A stretch of 64,000 nt of DNA, from contig NZ_QKVK01000002.1 in NCBI RefSeq assembly GCF_003234965.1, forward strand, positions 558,001 through 622,000, written 5' to 3'. Of the stretch, positions 57,174-64,000 are shown piece by piece. The notes beneath the pieces were generated by a model. It worked only from the letters and a program-made list of their open reading frames with translations, had not been told where the DNA came from and did no database searches. Both the position numbers and the translations under genes were made by a program. This DNA comes from Aestuariivirga litoralis (GTDB lineage: Bacteria; Pseudomonadota; Alphaproteobacteria; Rhizobiales; Aestuariivirgaceae). The stretch's first letter is position 1. Each line of letters opens with the position of its first letter.

Positions 57174-57571
57174 CCAGACCTGACGACACCATCCGCGTAG
57201 TCATTCCGCTCGCCATCCGAAAGCAAAACGGGCGACCGAAGATCTTACCCCCTGATAATACTCAGGCCTTGGAGTCGCGGTCCCAAGATCCGCATATCTT
57301 GAAGGCGCTTGGAAGAGCTTGGGCGTGGCGACGGAAGCTCGAAAATGGAGAAGTCGCGACGGCAGGTGAACTGGCGAAGATGGAGGGTGTAACGGAGCGG
57401 TTTGTCAGCCGGACAATGCGTCTGGCATTCCTATCGCCTGAGGTGCTTCATCACCTCTTAATAGCAAGAGAGCCACCAGGCCTAGCGGTCAACATGCTCA
57501 TTGCCACGTCTAGTCTGCCTTGGGGAACCCAGCTTAGCACCGCCCTCTCTATACCTACTCGATCACAATAA
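57170..57571 (+). CDS. Small recombinase-partner protein crossing the right border
   Basis: The 133-residue protein (IPLAIRKQNGRPKILPPDN, LGRAWAWRRKLENGEVATAGELAKMEGVTERFVSRTMRLAFLSPEVLHHLL) contains an HTH and is a known companion of the serine recombinases here. Relatives end soon after LPW. The last ~13 residues here (LSTALSIPTRSQ) appear to be read from host DNA beyond the attachment site, so the original C-terminus was swapped on integration. Overlaps the recombinase by four bases. Confidence 0.75.
   Translation: MTRPDDTIRVVIPLAIRKQNGRPKILPPDNTQALESRSQDPHILKALGRAWAWRRKLENGEVATAGELAKMEGVTERFVSRTMRLAFLSPEVLHHLLIAREPPGLAVNMLIATSSLPWGTQLSTALSIPTRSQ
57531..57536. other. Tentative attR core
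   Basis: AGCTTA follows codon LPWGTQ of the partner gene and repeats the hexamer at 8715-8720. Beyond it lies the end of a host M24 gene. The match is short, so other crossover positions within about 20 bases remain possible. Confidence 0.3.
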
Positions 57572-58739
57572 GTTCACGCGCAACGTCGCAGAGGCGCTCA
57601 CCGCCGCCCTTACCGACGACGAAGGATTCGGAGATCGCAACTCCGAAATCCGCGAGCCAGAGCCCCGACTGGATATGGAAGCACATGCCTTCCTGGAGCT
57701 CCGTCGTATCGCCGGGGCGCAGGCTCACCGTGCGCTCGCCCCAATCGGGCGGATAGGACAACCCGATCGAATACCCGACGCGGCTGTCCTTCCTCAGACC
57801 ATTGCGGCGAAGGACCGCCTGCCACGCGGCCTCGACCTGTTCGGCGGTGTTGCCGGGCTTCGCGGTGGCGAGGCCCGCATCCACGCCTTCGACCACGACC
57901 TTGGCAACGTCCAGCATCTGCTGCGGCGGCTTGCCGAGATAGATGGTGCGGGTGAGCGGCGCATGGTAGCGGCGACGCGCGCCGGCGATCTCGATCATGG
58001 TCAGGACGTCGTCGGGCAGCGGTTTGTCCGTCCAGGTGAGATGCGGCGTCGAGGTGCCCTCGCCCACCGGCATGAGCGGGCAGATGGCGGCATAGTCGCC
58101 GCCTGCCCCCGGCACGCCGATGGTCTGCGCTTCGTAGATGGCAGCGATCACGTTCTGCTGCGGCATACCCGGCTTCATCACCTCGATGGCGCGGTTCATG
58201 GCATGGGTGCAGATGCGGCCGGCATCCCGCATTAGCCTGACTTCGGCGGGAGACTTGATGAGGCGGGCCCAGTTCACGAGGTCGGCGTTGTTGGCGAATG
58301 TCGCCTCGGGCAAACCTTTGGTCAGATGCTGGTGGCAGCGCGCCGTGTAGTAGTGCGCATCCATCTCGACGCCGATGTGGGCCTTGCCCCAACCGCGTTC
58401 GCGGATCAGTTGTGCGAGCTCATCGTAGGGGTGGTTGACGGGATGCTGCACCAGCGGCTCTGAGAAGGGCACAATGTTCTGGTCGGGGAGGTCAGTGGTG
58501 ATGCGCGCGCTCTTGGCGTCCTGCGCGCGACCGAACCAGATGGGCGTCTCCTCATCGATATGGACCAGCACACATTGCGGCACGTAGAAGGACCAGCCGT
58601 CAAAGCCGGTGAGCCAGCACATGTTGGCAGGGTCCTGGCAGACTATGAGATCGAATCCAGCCTTGCGCATGCTGGCCTTGGTATCGGCAACGCGGCGCGC
58701 GAATTCCGCCGGCGCGAAGAGTTTCTCGAAGATGTCCAT
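57555..58739 (-). CDS. Second DoeA-like M24 family hydrolase
   Basis: The 394-residue protein starts MDIFEKLFAPAEFARRV at ATG 58739. It is a creatinase/M24 pita-bread fold like DoeA (ectoine hydrolase): an N-terminal domain (NMCWLTGFDGWSFYVPQCVLVHID), then RTIYLGKPPQ and GYSIGLSYPPDWGERT. Many stretches match the doeA product at 61786-62967. It lies after eutC at the end of the operon. It may hydrolyse hydroxyectoine or a related compound; that is inference. Its stop is about 19 bases from the inferred prophage border. Confidence 0.8.
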   Translation of the reverse strand: MDIFEKLFAPAEFARRVADTKASMRKAGFDLIVCQDPANMCWLTGFDGWSFYVPQCVLVHIDEETPIWFGRAQDAKSARITTDLPDQNIVPFSEPLVQHPVNHPYDELAQLIRERGWGKAHIGVEMDAHYYTARCHQHLTKGLPEATFANNADLVNWARLIKSPAEVRLMRDAGRICTHAMNRAIEVMKPGMPQQNVIAAIYEAQTIGVPGAGGDYAAICPLMPVGEGTSTPHLTWTDKPLPDDVLTMIEIAGARRRYHAPLTRTIYLGKPPQQMLDVAKVVVEGVDAGLATAKPGNTAEQVEAAWQAVLRRNGLRKDSRVGYSIGLSYPPDWGERTVSLRPGDTTELQEGMCFHIQSGLWLADFGVAISESFVVGKGGGERLCDVARELIVIE

Positions 58740-58756
58740 GTGAGCGTTGTCCCCGT

Positions 58757-59749
58757 TCAGGCCTTGATGAGTGTGCCGGCAGCCGCAGCGCGTGCCGCCT
58801 TGAGTGCGAAAGTGGCGATGGCGGTGTCCTGCGCGCCGGTGCCGGTGAGATCGCAGATGGTAATGTCGTCCTGGCTCCTGCGTCCGGGCCTGCTGTCCGA
58901 CACGATCTCGCCCAGTTCGGGGGGCATGACGTCCGTGAGGTGACCTGCCTCCCGCGCGCTGCGAAGCTCGCCCAGCTTCTCGGCCTGCGAGATGCGGTCG
59001 CAGACATAGATCGTCGCACGCGCAAGGGCCGCCGCCTCGATCTCGTTCTTGCCCGCCTGGTCGGACCCCATGGCGGTTATGTGGAGGCCGGGATGGAGCC
59101 ACGCGGCTTTGAGCACGGGTTCGCGGGCAGGTGTGGTGGTGATGACCAGCTGGCTGTCCTTCACCGTGCGCTCCGCCGAGGCAGCTTCGGCGGCGATACC
59201 GAGACGCGATGAGATATCCTTCGCGCAGGCTTCCGCCTTTGCAGCATCGCGGCCCCAGACCAGCACCTTGCGGAAGGGCCGAACGAGATGGGCGGCCTCG
59301 ACCTGCAGGCGCGCCTGCACGCCGGTACCCAACACGCCCGCTGTTTCAACCTCAGCGGGGGCGAGATGTCTTGCCGCGACCGCACCGGCAGCGGCGGTGC
59401 GCACATCCGTCAAGTAGCCATTGTCGAGCAACAGCGCCTCGACCAGCCCGGTCTTCGCCGAGAACAGGATCATCAGGCCGTTGAGGCTCGGCAGGCCAAT
59501 CCTGGGATTGTCGAAGAAGCCGGGGCTCACCTTGATGGCGAAGCCGTCGAATCCGGGAATGTAAGCCGTCTTGACATCGACCTCGCCATGCGCGTCCGGA
59601 ATGTCCATCGACAGGATCGGCGGCATCACGACCTTGCCTGTCGCCAGCATGCGGAAGGCGTCCTCGACGACCGCCACGGTGTCATGCCCCAGGCTCACGC
59701 AGCCCCGGAGGTCCTTCTCGGTGAGAACGTAGATGTCGCGCATGTTCAT
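58757..59749 (-). CDS. eutC: EutC, ornithine cyclodeaminase-family ectoine utilisation protein
   Basis: The 330-residue protein has the OCD/mu-crystallin layout: Rossmann motif GVLGTGVQARLQVEAA near residue 140, DVRTAAAGAVAARHL near 117, and HITAMGSDQAGKNEI near 225. In ehu-eut operons EutC pairs with EutB to handle 3-hydroxy-2-aminobutyrate or diaminobutyrate-derived intermediates in hydroxyectoine breakdown. It overlaps eutB by four bases, which supports the pairing. Confidence 0.85.
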   Translation of the reverse strand: MNMRDIYVLTEKDLRGCVSLGHDTVAVVEDAFRMLATGKVVMPPILSMDIPDAHGEVDVKTAYIPGFDGFAIKVSPGFFDNPRIGLPSLNGLMILFSAKTGLVEALLLDNGYLTDVRTAAAGAVAARHLAPAEVETAGVLGTGVQARLQVEAAHLVRPFRKVLVWGRDAAKAEACAKDISSRLGIAAEAASAERTVKDSQLVITTTPAREPVLKAAWLHPGLHITAMGSDQAGKNEIEAAALARATIYVCDRISQAEKLGELRSAREAGHLTDVMPPELGEIVSDSRPGRRSQDDITICDLTGTGAQDTAIATFALKAARAAAAGTLIKA

Positions 59750-60759
59750 CCCTTCACTTCCAGGCCGCCCAGCGTGACGGGCTCGCCGCGGCCGATGGCG
59801 AGTACCTGTTCCATGGGTGCGTTCTGGCCCGAGACGATGATGGCCGCCGGGCCGTCGAGCTTCACCTTGCCTGCGAGCAACGCGGCATGGCCAACAGCCG
59901 CGGCACCTTCAGCGACGAGGCGTTCCTCCAGCAGTAGCACGCGCATCCCGCGATAGATTTCCGACTCGTCCAGCAGCACCACGTCGTCGACGAGGTTGCG
60001 GCAGAGATCAAAGGTCCAGCGGTTGCGGAGTCCGATCCCGCCGCCGAGCGAGTCGGCAAGCGTGGGCAGTTCCTCGACCTCGACCGGCCGACCCGTCATG
60101 AGGCTCGCCTGCATCGCCGCACCACGCTTCATACTGATGCCGATGATACGGATGGACGGCTTCAATGCCTTCGCCGCGAGCGCGATTCCGCCGATCAGGC
60201 CGCCGCCCGAGAGCGGCACGAGGATAGTTTCGATGTCCGGACGGTCCTCGAGGATCTCGAGCGCAATCGTGCCTTGACCCGCAATGACGTGCGGATGATC
60301 AAAGGGCGGAATGTCGGTGAGACCTTCCTCTCGCACCATTCGGTCCGCCTCGACTTGCGCCTCATCCTGGCTCTGACCCACGCGCCGGACTGTTCCGCCA
60401 AGCGCTTCGATGGCGCTGATCTTTACCTCCGGCACGAGATGCGAGAGGCAGACAGTGGCGCGCATCCCCAGTCGCCGCGCGGCGAAGGCCACGGCGCGAC
60501 CGTGATTACCAGTAGAACAGCACACCACGCCACGTGCGCGCTCATCCCCCCCCAGCAAGGACAGTGCATTAGCCGCTCCGCGCAGCTTGAATGCACCGAT
60601 GGGTTGCAGCGTTTCGAGCTTTAGGAAGACAGGCTGTTTGGTAGTACCCTCAAGGCAGCGGGAGGCAATGAGGGGCGTCTTTACCGCCATCCCCGCAATG
60701 GCTGCACGCGCGACCTGGACCATACCCACATGGAGTTCGCGACCGCCAGTGCAAGCCAT
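59746..60759 (-). CDS. eutB: EutB, threonine dehydratase-like ectoine utilisation protein
   Basis: The 337-residue PLP enzyme has the Schiff-base lysine in PIGAFKLRGAANAL near residue 58, CCSTGNHGRAVAFAARRLG near 80, and the phosphate loop VPLSGGGLIGGIALAA near 185. It is a type II fold dehydratase acting on a hydroxyamino acid, proposed to process hydroxyectoine-derived 3-hydroxy-2,4-diaminobutyrate. The exact start is uncertain; the first residues before VQVARAAIAG may not be coded. Confidence 0.85.
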   Translation of the reverse strand: MACTGGRELHVGMVQVARAAIAGMAVKTPLIASRCLEGTTKQPVFLKLETLQPIGAFKLRGAANALSLLGGDERARGVVCCSTGNHGRAVAFAARRLGMRATVCLSHLVPEVKISAIEALGGTVRRVGQSQDEAQVEADRMVREEGLTDIPPFDHPHVIAGQGTIALEILEDRPDIETILVPLSGGGLIGGIALAAKALKPSIRIIGISMKRGAAMQASLMTGRPVEVEELPTLADSLGGGIGLRNRWTFDLCRNLVDDVVLLDESEIYRGMRVLLLEERLVAEGAAAVGHAALLAGKVKLDGPAAIIVSGQNAPMEQVLAIGRGEPVTLGGLEVKG

Positions 60760-60773
60760 TGCTCGTGCAACCC

Positions 60774-61784
60774 TCAGCCGATGATTTCGTCGGCTATGAC
60801 CGCCACGCAGTCACCGGGCTTCACGAGGCCCAGGAAATGCCGAGCCGTGAACAGGCCCGATCGACGAGCCCGCAACTCCACTGGTTTCAGGCCCGTTCGC
60901 CCGATGGGGTAGATGAAGGCAATGATCTGCTCCTTTTGTACCTTGTCCCCCAAGTCGGCGCAGAAGCGGACAAGGCCATGGTCCTCGGCGAAGGTGAAGC
61001 AGTCGCCATCGGGCATGTCGAGCCACTGCGTGCTGCGCACTTCAGGCTTGCCCTTGAGAATCCCGGCGGCGATCAGCAGGTTGCGGCAGCCGTCAATGGC
61101 GATCTGCGCGGTGCGGGCGGATGCGGTGCCGCCGCCGCCGAGCTCAGTGGTAACGAAAACCTTTCCCATCTCCTCGGCTGCTGTATCATACATGCCTACA
61201 GCGTCGATTTCGAGCATCTTCACAGAATAGGGCGCGCCGAAGGCCCGCACGAGCTCGAAGGCGCGCGCCTCCTGCTGCTTGTCAGGCAGGATATGCGCAG
61301 CGCAGAAAGGCAGGAAGTCCAGCGTCTTGCCGCCCGAGTGGAAGTCCAGCACCACATCGGCCATGGGCAGCAGCACGCGCTGGAAATAATCGGCGATTTT
61401 TTCCGTCACCGTGCCGTCGGGACGCCCAGGGAAGGCGCGGTTCATGTTGCCCTTGTCGATGGGCGAGGTACGTGTGCCTGCGGCGAAGGCCGGCTGGTTC
61501 ATAGCCGGAACGATGATAACGCGGCCTCTGACATCCTCGGGCCGAACGCTGCGCGCCAGCTCGAACAGTGCGATCGGCCCTTCATATTCGTCGCCATGGT
61601 TGGCGCCGGTGAGGAGCGCGGTTGGGCCCTCACCGTTCTTCACCACCGTCACCGGGATCATTACTGAGCCCCAGGCGGCATCATCGCGGCTGTAGGGCAG
61701 CCGTAGAAAGCCATGCTGGATGCCGTCCGAATCGAAGTCCACCGTGGCCGAAACCGGCGACGGCCTAACCTGAGTTTCCATCAC
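60774..61784 (-). CDS. doeB: DoeB/EutE N-alpha-acetyl-L-2,4-diaminobutyrate deacetylase
   Basis: The 336-residue protein belongs to the succinylglutamate desuccinylase/aspartoacylase family, a carboxypeptidase-like zinc fold. ALLTGANHGDEYEGPIALFELA near residue 55 supplies His and Glu ligands, DVVLDFHSGGKTLDF near 137 a further His, and VTTELGGGGTASART near 208 the catalytic Glu. It removes the acetyl group from the diaminobutyrate made by DoeA. It lies one base downstream of doeA, clearly cotranscribed. Confidence 0.9.
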   Translation of the reverse strand: MMETQVRPSPVSATVDFDSDGIQHGFLRLPYSRDDAAWGSVMIPVTVVKNGEGPTALLTGANHGDEYEGPIALFELARSVRPEDVRGRVIIVPAMNQPAFAAGTRTSPIDKGNMNRAFPGRPDGTVTEKIADYFQRVLLPMADVVLDFHSGGKTLDFLPFCAAHILPDKQQEARAFELVRAFGAPYSVKMLEIDAVGMYDTAAEEMGKVFVTTELGGGGTASARTAQIAIDGCRNLLIAAGILKGKPEVRSTQWLDMPDGDCFTFAEDHGLVRFCADLGDKVQKEQIIAFIYPIGRTGLKPVELRARRSGLFTARHFLGLVKPGDCVAVIADEIIG

Positions 61785-61785
61785 T

Positions 61786-62967
61786 TCACCCCTTCACGAC
61801 TAACTTGCGCGGCGTCTTGCTCAGACACTCGACGCCCGTGTCCGTGATCAGGATCGTCTCGGAGAGTTCAAGTCCGCCGTCATCAAGCCACAGCGCTGGC
61901 ATGAAGTGCAGCGTCATGTTGGGCTCCAGTACAGTCTTGTCACCACGGCGGATGGAAAGTGTGCGCTCACCCCAATCCGGCGGATAGGAGAGGCCGATCG
62001 AGTAGCCGGCGCGCGAATCCTTGTGGAAGCCACGTTTCTGAAGCGTTCCGAAGAAGGCCTCCGCCACCTCGCCGCAAGTGACGCCGGGCTTGCACTTGGC
62101 GAGCCCCGCCTCGGTTGCCTCCGACACCGCCCTCTCGGCATCGAGGAACTTCTGCGGCGGCTTGCCCAGATAGACGGTGCGCGACAGCGGCGCGTGATAG
62201 CGCTTGTAGCAACCGCCAAGCTCGAAGAAGGTACCCTCGTTATTTTTAAAGGGGCGGTCGTCCCAAGTGAGGTGCGGAGCGGTCGCATCAATGCCCGACG
62301 GCAGCATCGGCACGATGGCGCAGTAATCACCCCAGTGGCCGCCTGCACCGAGGATCGCCTGCTTCTGGATTTCGGCGACCAGTACGTTCTTGGGAAGACC
62401 CGGCTCGACCAGTTCGATCACCTTCGCATGCATAGCATCGACTATAGCGGCGGCACGGCGAATGAACTCGACCTCGCGCGAACTCTTCACTTTGCGCTGC
62501 CAGTTAACCAGACCCGTCGCATCAGAAAAGCGCGCCTCCTTTAAATGACTCCGGAGGGTCTCGCTGGCCGCGGCGGAGAACCAGTAATTGTCCATCTCCA
62601 CGCCGATCCGCGCCTTCGCCCAACCGCGCGACGTGATCACCTGCGAGAGCTGTTCCATCGGGTGCTTCAGCGGGTTCTGCACATAGGTATCATCATAACC
62701 CACGATGTTGTCCGGTTGCATAAAGACGGTACGCCTCGCACCCTGCGCGTCCATCGCGCGGCCCCACCAAATGGGCTCCCCCTCGAGCCCGACGAGAACG
62801 CCCTGGTGCACGTAGAACGACCAGCCATCATAGCCCGTAAGCCAAGCCATGTTCGAAGGGTCTGAGACTATAATGAGTTCCAAACCCTTCTCGACCATTG
62901 ATTGACGCGTGCGTTCAATGCGGGCGCCATACTCCTCACGCGTGAAGCGCAGTTCGACATCGCTCAT
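61786..62967 (-). CDS. doeA: DoeA/EutD ectoine hydrolase (M24 family)
   Basis: The 393-residue protein (EYGARIERTRQSMVEKGLELI, NMAWLTGYDGWSFYVHQGVLV) is the creatinase-type fold that opens the ectoine ring to N-acetyl-diaminobutyrate. Motifs: AGGHWGDYCAIVPMLPSG near 225, CYKRYHAPLSRTVYLGKPPQ near 260, and GYSIGLSYPPDWGERTLSIRRGD near 330. The metal ligands of M24 peptidases are partly replaced, as in creatinase. It precedes doeB by one base. Confidence 0.9.
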   Translation of the reverse strand: MSDVELRFTREEYGARIERTRQSMVEKGLELIIVSDPSNMAWLTGYDGWSFYVHQGVLVGLEGEPIWWGRAMDAQGARRTVFMQPDNIVGYDDTYVQNPLKHPMEQLSQVITSRGWAKARIGVEMDNYWFSAAASETLRSHLKEARFSDATGLVNWQRKVKSSREVEFIRRAAAIVDAMHAKVIELVEPGLPKNVLVAEIQKQAILGAGGHWGDYCAIVPMLPSGIDATAPHLTWDDRPFKNNEGTFFELGGCYKRYHAPLSRTVYLGKPPQKFLDAERAVSEATEAGLAKCKPGVTCGEVAEAFFGTLQKRGFHKDSRAGYSIGLSYPPDWGERTLSIRRGDKTVLEPNMTLHFMPALWLDDGGLELSETILITDTGVECLSKTPRKLVVKG

Positions 62968-63029
62968 TTTTATCTCCTATAGGATCAATTCAATATATTC
63001 GGATTTCGCTATCTGAGCGTCTCAGCACC

Positions 63030-63794
63030 TTAGTGGGGTAGCTGCAGAGCCATCAGGCGGCCAGGCGCCAGCGCGCCCGACACACCGCAGATGCGCGCGG
63101 CGTTCCAGGCGGCAGCATAGTTGGACGATAGCGCAGTGGTCCCTGTCGCTGCCTCAATGCGGCCGATGATACCCGCGGCGCGCACCGCCGTGCAGGAGAT
63201 AAACAGCGCGTCGGACTGCGGGGACGTCGCATCGCGCGCAAGCTCAACGAGCTCGTCTTGGGCAATACGCGCCATATCACGGTCATCCGTCATGTTGAGG
63301 CAGGTGAAGCGGTCAATCGTGTAACCCACCGCCTCGAACATCTCTGCCATTGGACGCGAGGTATCGGGCGTGTAGGGTGTAAGCACCGAGAGGCGCCTCG
63401 CTTTGAGTGCCGCCAGACCCTTGAGCGCGGCGGATACCGGCGTCACCACAGGGCATCCGGGTTTGCCGCGCGTAACTTGCGCCTGCACCACGTCGTCACC
63501 AATGCAAACCGAGGCCGAGGTGCAGCCATAAACGATTGCGTCGAGGCTCTCGCCCGGCAGGATGAGCGCGGCGCCACCTGCGAGGTCAGGCTCCATGGCT
63601 CGCAGGCGCTCCGGCGTCACAGGGTTTACGAAAGGAATGCGCGCCACGTAGATGCCGATTCCTGCGGGTGCCAGGATGCGGGCGAAGTCTACCTCCGTCG
63701 TGTGATCGGTGGACAGCGCGATGAGACCGATACGGTGCATCACAGGGCGCAGATCAAGCTGCGGCGCACGCGGAGAGATAAGGATGTCGATCAC
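63030..63794 (-). CDS. eutA: EutA, Asp/Glu racemase-like ectoine utilisation protein
   Basis: The protein starts at GTG 63794, overlapping the permease stop (GTGA). It resembles arylmalonate decarboxylase/Asp-Glu racemase proteins: IVYGCTSASVCIGDD near residue 88 holds one catalytic Cys, and DALFISCTAVRAAGII near 180 the other. EutA occurs right after ehuD in the ehu-eut operon. It is thought to invert or isomerise a ring intermediate of hydroxyectoine. The 254-residue length is normal. Confidence 0.85.
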   Translation of the reverse strand: MIDILISPRAPQLDLRPVMHRIGLIALSTDHTTEVDFARILAPAGIGIYVARIPFVNPVTPERLRAMEPDLAGGAALILPGESLDAIVYGCTSASVCIGDDVVQAQVTRGKPGCPVVTPVSAALKGLAALKARRLSVLTPYTPDTSRPMAEMFEAVGYTIDRFTCLNMTDDRDMARIAQDELVELARDATSPQSDALFISCTAVRAAGIIGRIEAATGTTALSSNYAAAWNAARICGVSGALAPGRLMALQLPH

Positions 63795-64000
63795 TTTGCA
63801 AGCCTCCCATAGCGACGCTCGAGCCATCGCAACAGGATGACTGACAGCAGGCTCATCACCAGGAAGAAGGCACCGACCAGCGTCATGGGCTCGATATAGC
63901 GGTAATTCGAATTGGCCACGGATTTCGCTTGGTTCATAAGCTCCAGCACCGTGATGGCGGAGAGCAGCGGCGTCTCCTTGAACATCGCGATCAGGTAGTT
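63791..64000 (-). CDS. ehuD: EhuD, ABC permease for ectoine/hydroxyectoine, 3' end
   Basis: Only the last 69 codons are in the window. They read NYLIAMFKETPLLSAITVLELM and include a membrane segment (PMTLVGAFFLVMSLLSVILL) ending ERRYGRLAK. KET-LLSAI is typical of polar amino acid permeases of the HisM/GltJ type. Placed before eutA, this is EhuD, the permease paired with EhuC. Confidence 0.8.
   Translation of the reverse strand, partial: NYLIAMFKETPLLSAITVLELMNQAKSVANSNYRYIEPMTLVGAFFLVMSLLSVILLRWLERRYGRLAK

Larger units (their letters stand above)
8715..57536. mobile_element. Prophage, about 49 kb, siphovirus-like, serine-integrase type
   Basis: The segment holds a near-complete phage gene set: large serine recombinase, immunity pair, replication and recombination genes, GpA-type terminase, lambda-type portal, protease-capsid fusion, connectors, tail tube, chaperones, tape measure, fibres and lysis genes. 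It sits between the stop of an SDR gene and the stop of a convergent M24 hydrolase gene, both apparently intact. A shared hexamer AGCTTA at each border is my best guess for the crossover. The block at 33.7-42.9 kb holds many non-phage genes. Whether it can still be induced is unknown. Confidence 0.88.

Noticed and set aside
58740-59102. Upstream extension of the second M24 gene
   Set aside because: It is a shadow of eutC; the family start MDIFEKLF fits ATG 58739.
1-64000. CRISPR arrays, rRNA or tRNA genes, insertion sequence transposases
   Set aside because: No regularly spaced direct repeats with unique spacers, no tRNA-like clover sequence at either prophage border and no transposase motif were seen; a short tRNA elsewhere could have been missed by eye.

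Overview
The window reads as a high-GC alphaproteobacterial chromosome, probably Hyphomicrobiales. Supporting signs are a C4-type 5-aminolevulinate synthase (hemA), an Rrf2 Fe-S regulator, a soluble c-type cytochrome, ectoine utilisation genes in the rhizobial ehu/eut style, and a prophage whose DUF2924 protein, large serine recombinase and small downstream partner are typical of this order. The assignment rests on gene content and recognised families; no database was searched.

Layout. (1) 1-3080, host: end of a CbiX-type sirohydrochlorin chelatase, a small membrane protein, cytochrome c, an Rrf2 regulator and hemA, together suggesting a tetrapyrrole/respiration neighbourhood. (2) 3183-3614: two short relics of phage genes whose relatives lie in the main prophage. 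(3) 3628-8716, host: a catabolic cluster of a DeoC/LsrF-type aldolase, GMC oxidoreductase, GntR regulator, iron-type alcohol dehydrogenase and SDR dehydrogenase, with a likely GntR operator; the substrate is unknown. (4) About 8715-57536: one prophage of roughly 49 kb. (5) 57555-64000, host: ectoine catabolism on the minus strand, from the end of ehuD through eutA, doeA, doeB, eutB, eutC and a second doeA-like M24 hydrolase.

Prophage organisation. The right end carries the plus-strand integration module (serine recombinase, DUF2924 protein) and an ImmA/ImmR-like immunity pair. Leftward from a five-copy GGGGAATAA array run the early genes: sigma-like factor, AAA ATPase with DUF669 protein, PD-(D/E)XK nuclease, DEAH helicase, prim-pol/DUF3987 replication protein next to an iteron-like array, and a RuvC-like resolvase. 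A mixed block at 33.7-42.9 kb follows, with many host-type genes (Crp/Fnr, IHF/HU, Rnk-like, DUF937, an FdsD-like protein, outer-membrane barrel, micro-proteins) around a ParB-methyltransferase. The late genes run leftward: small and large terminase, gpW, portal, a prohead-protease/capsid fusion, DUF2190, an appendage-protein cassette, connectors, tail tube, tail chaperones with a probable -1 programmed frameshift, tape measure, baseplate/fibre genes and lysis genes.

The most interesting points are the frameshift site (18836-18842), two repeat arrays that look like an operator array and a replication origin, the appendage cassette inside the head module, the host-like cargo, relics of related prophages, and the second ectoine-hydrolase paralogue beside the inferred attachment site.
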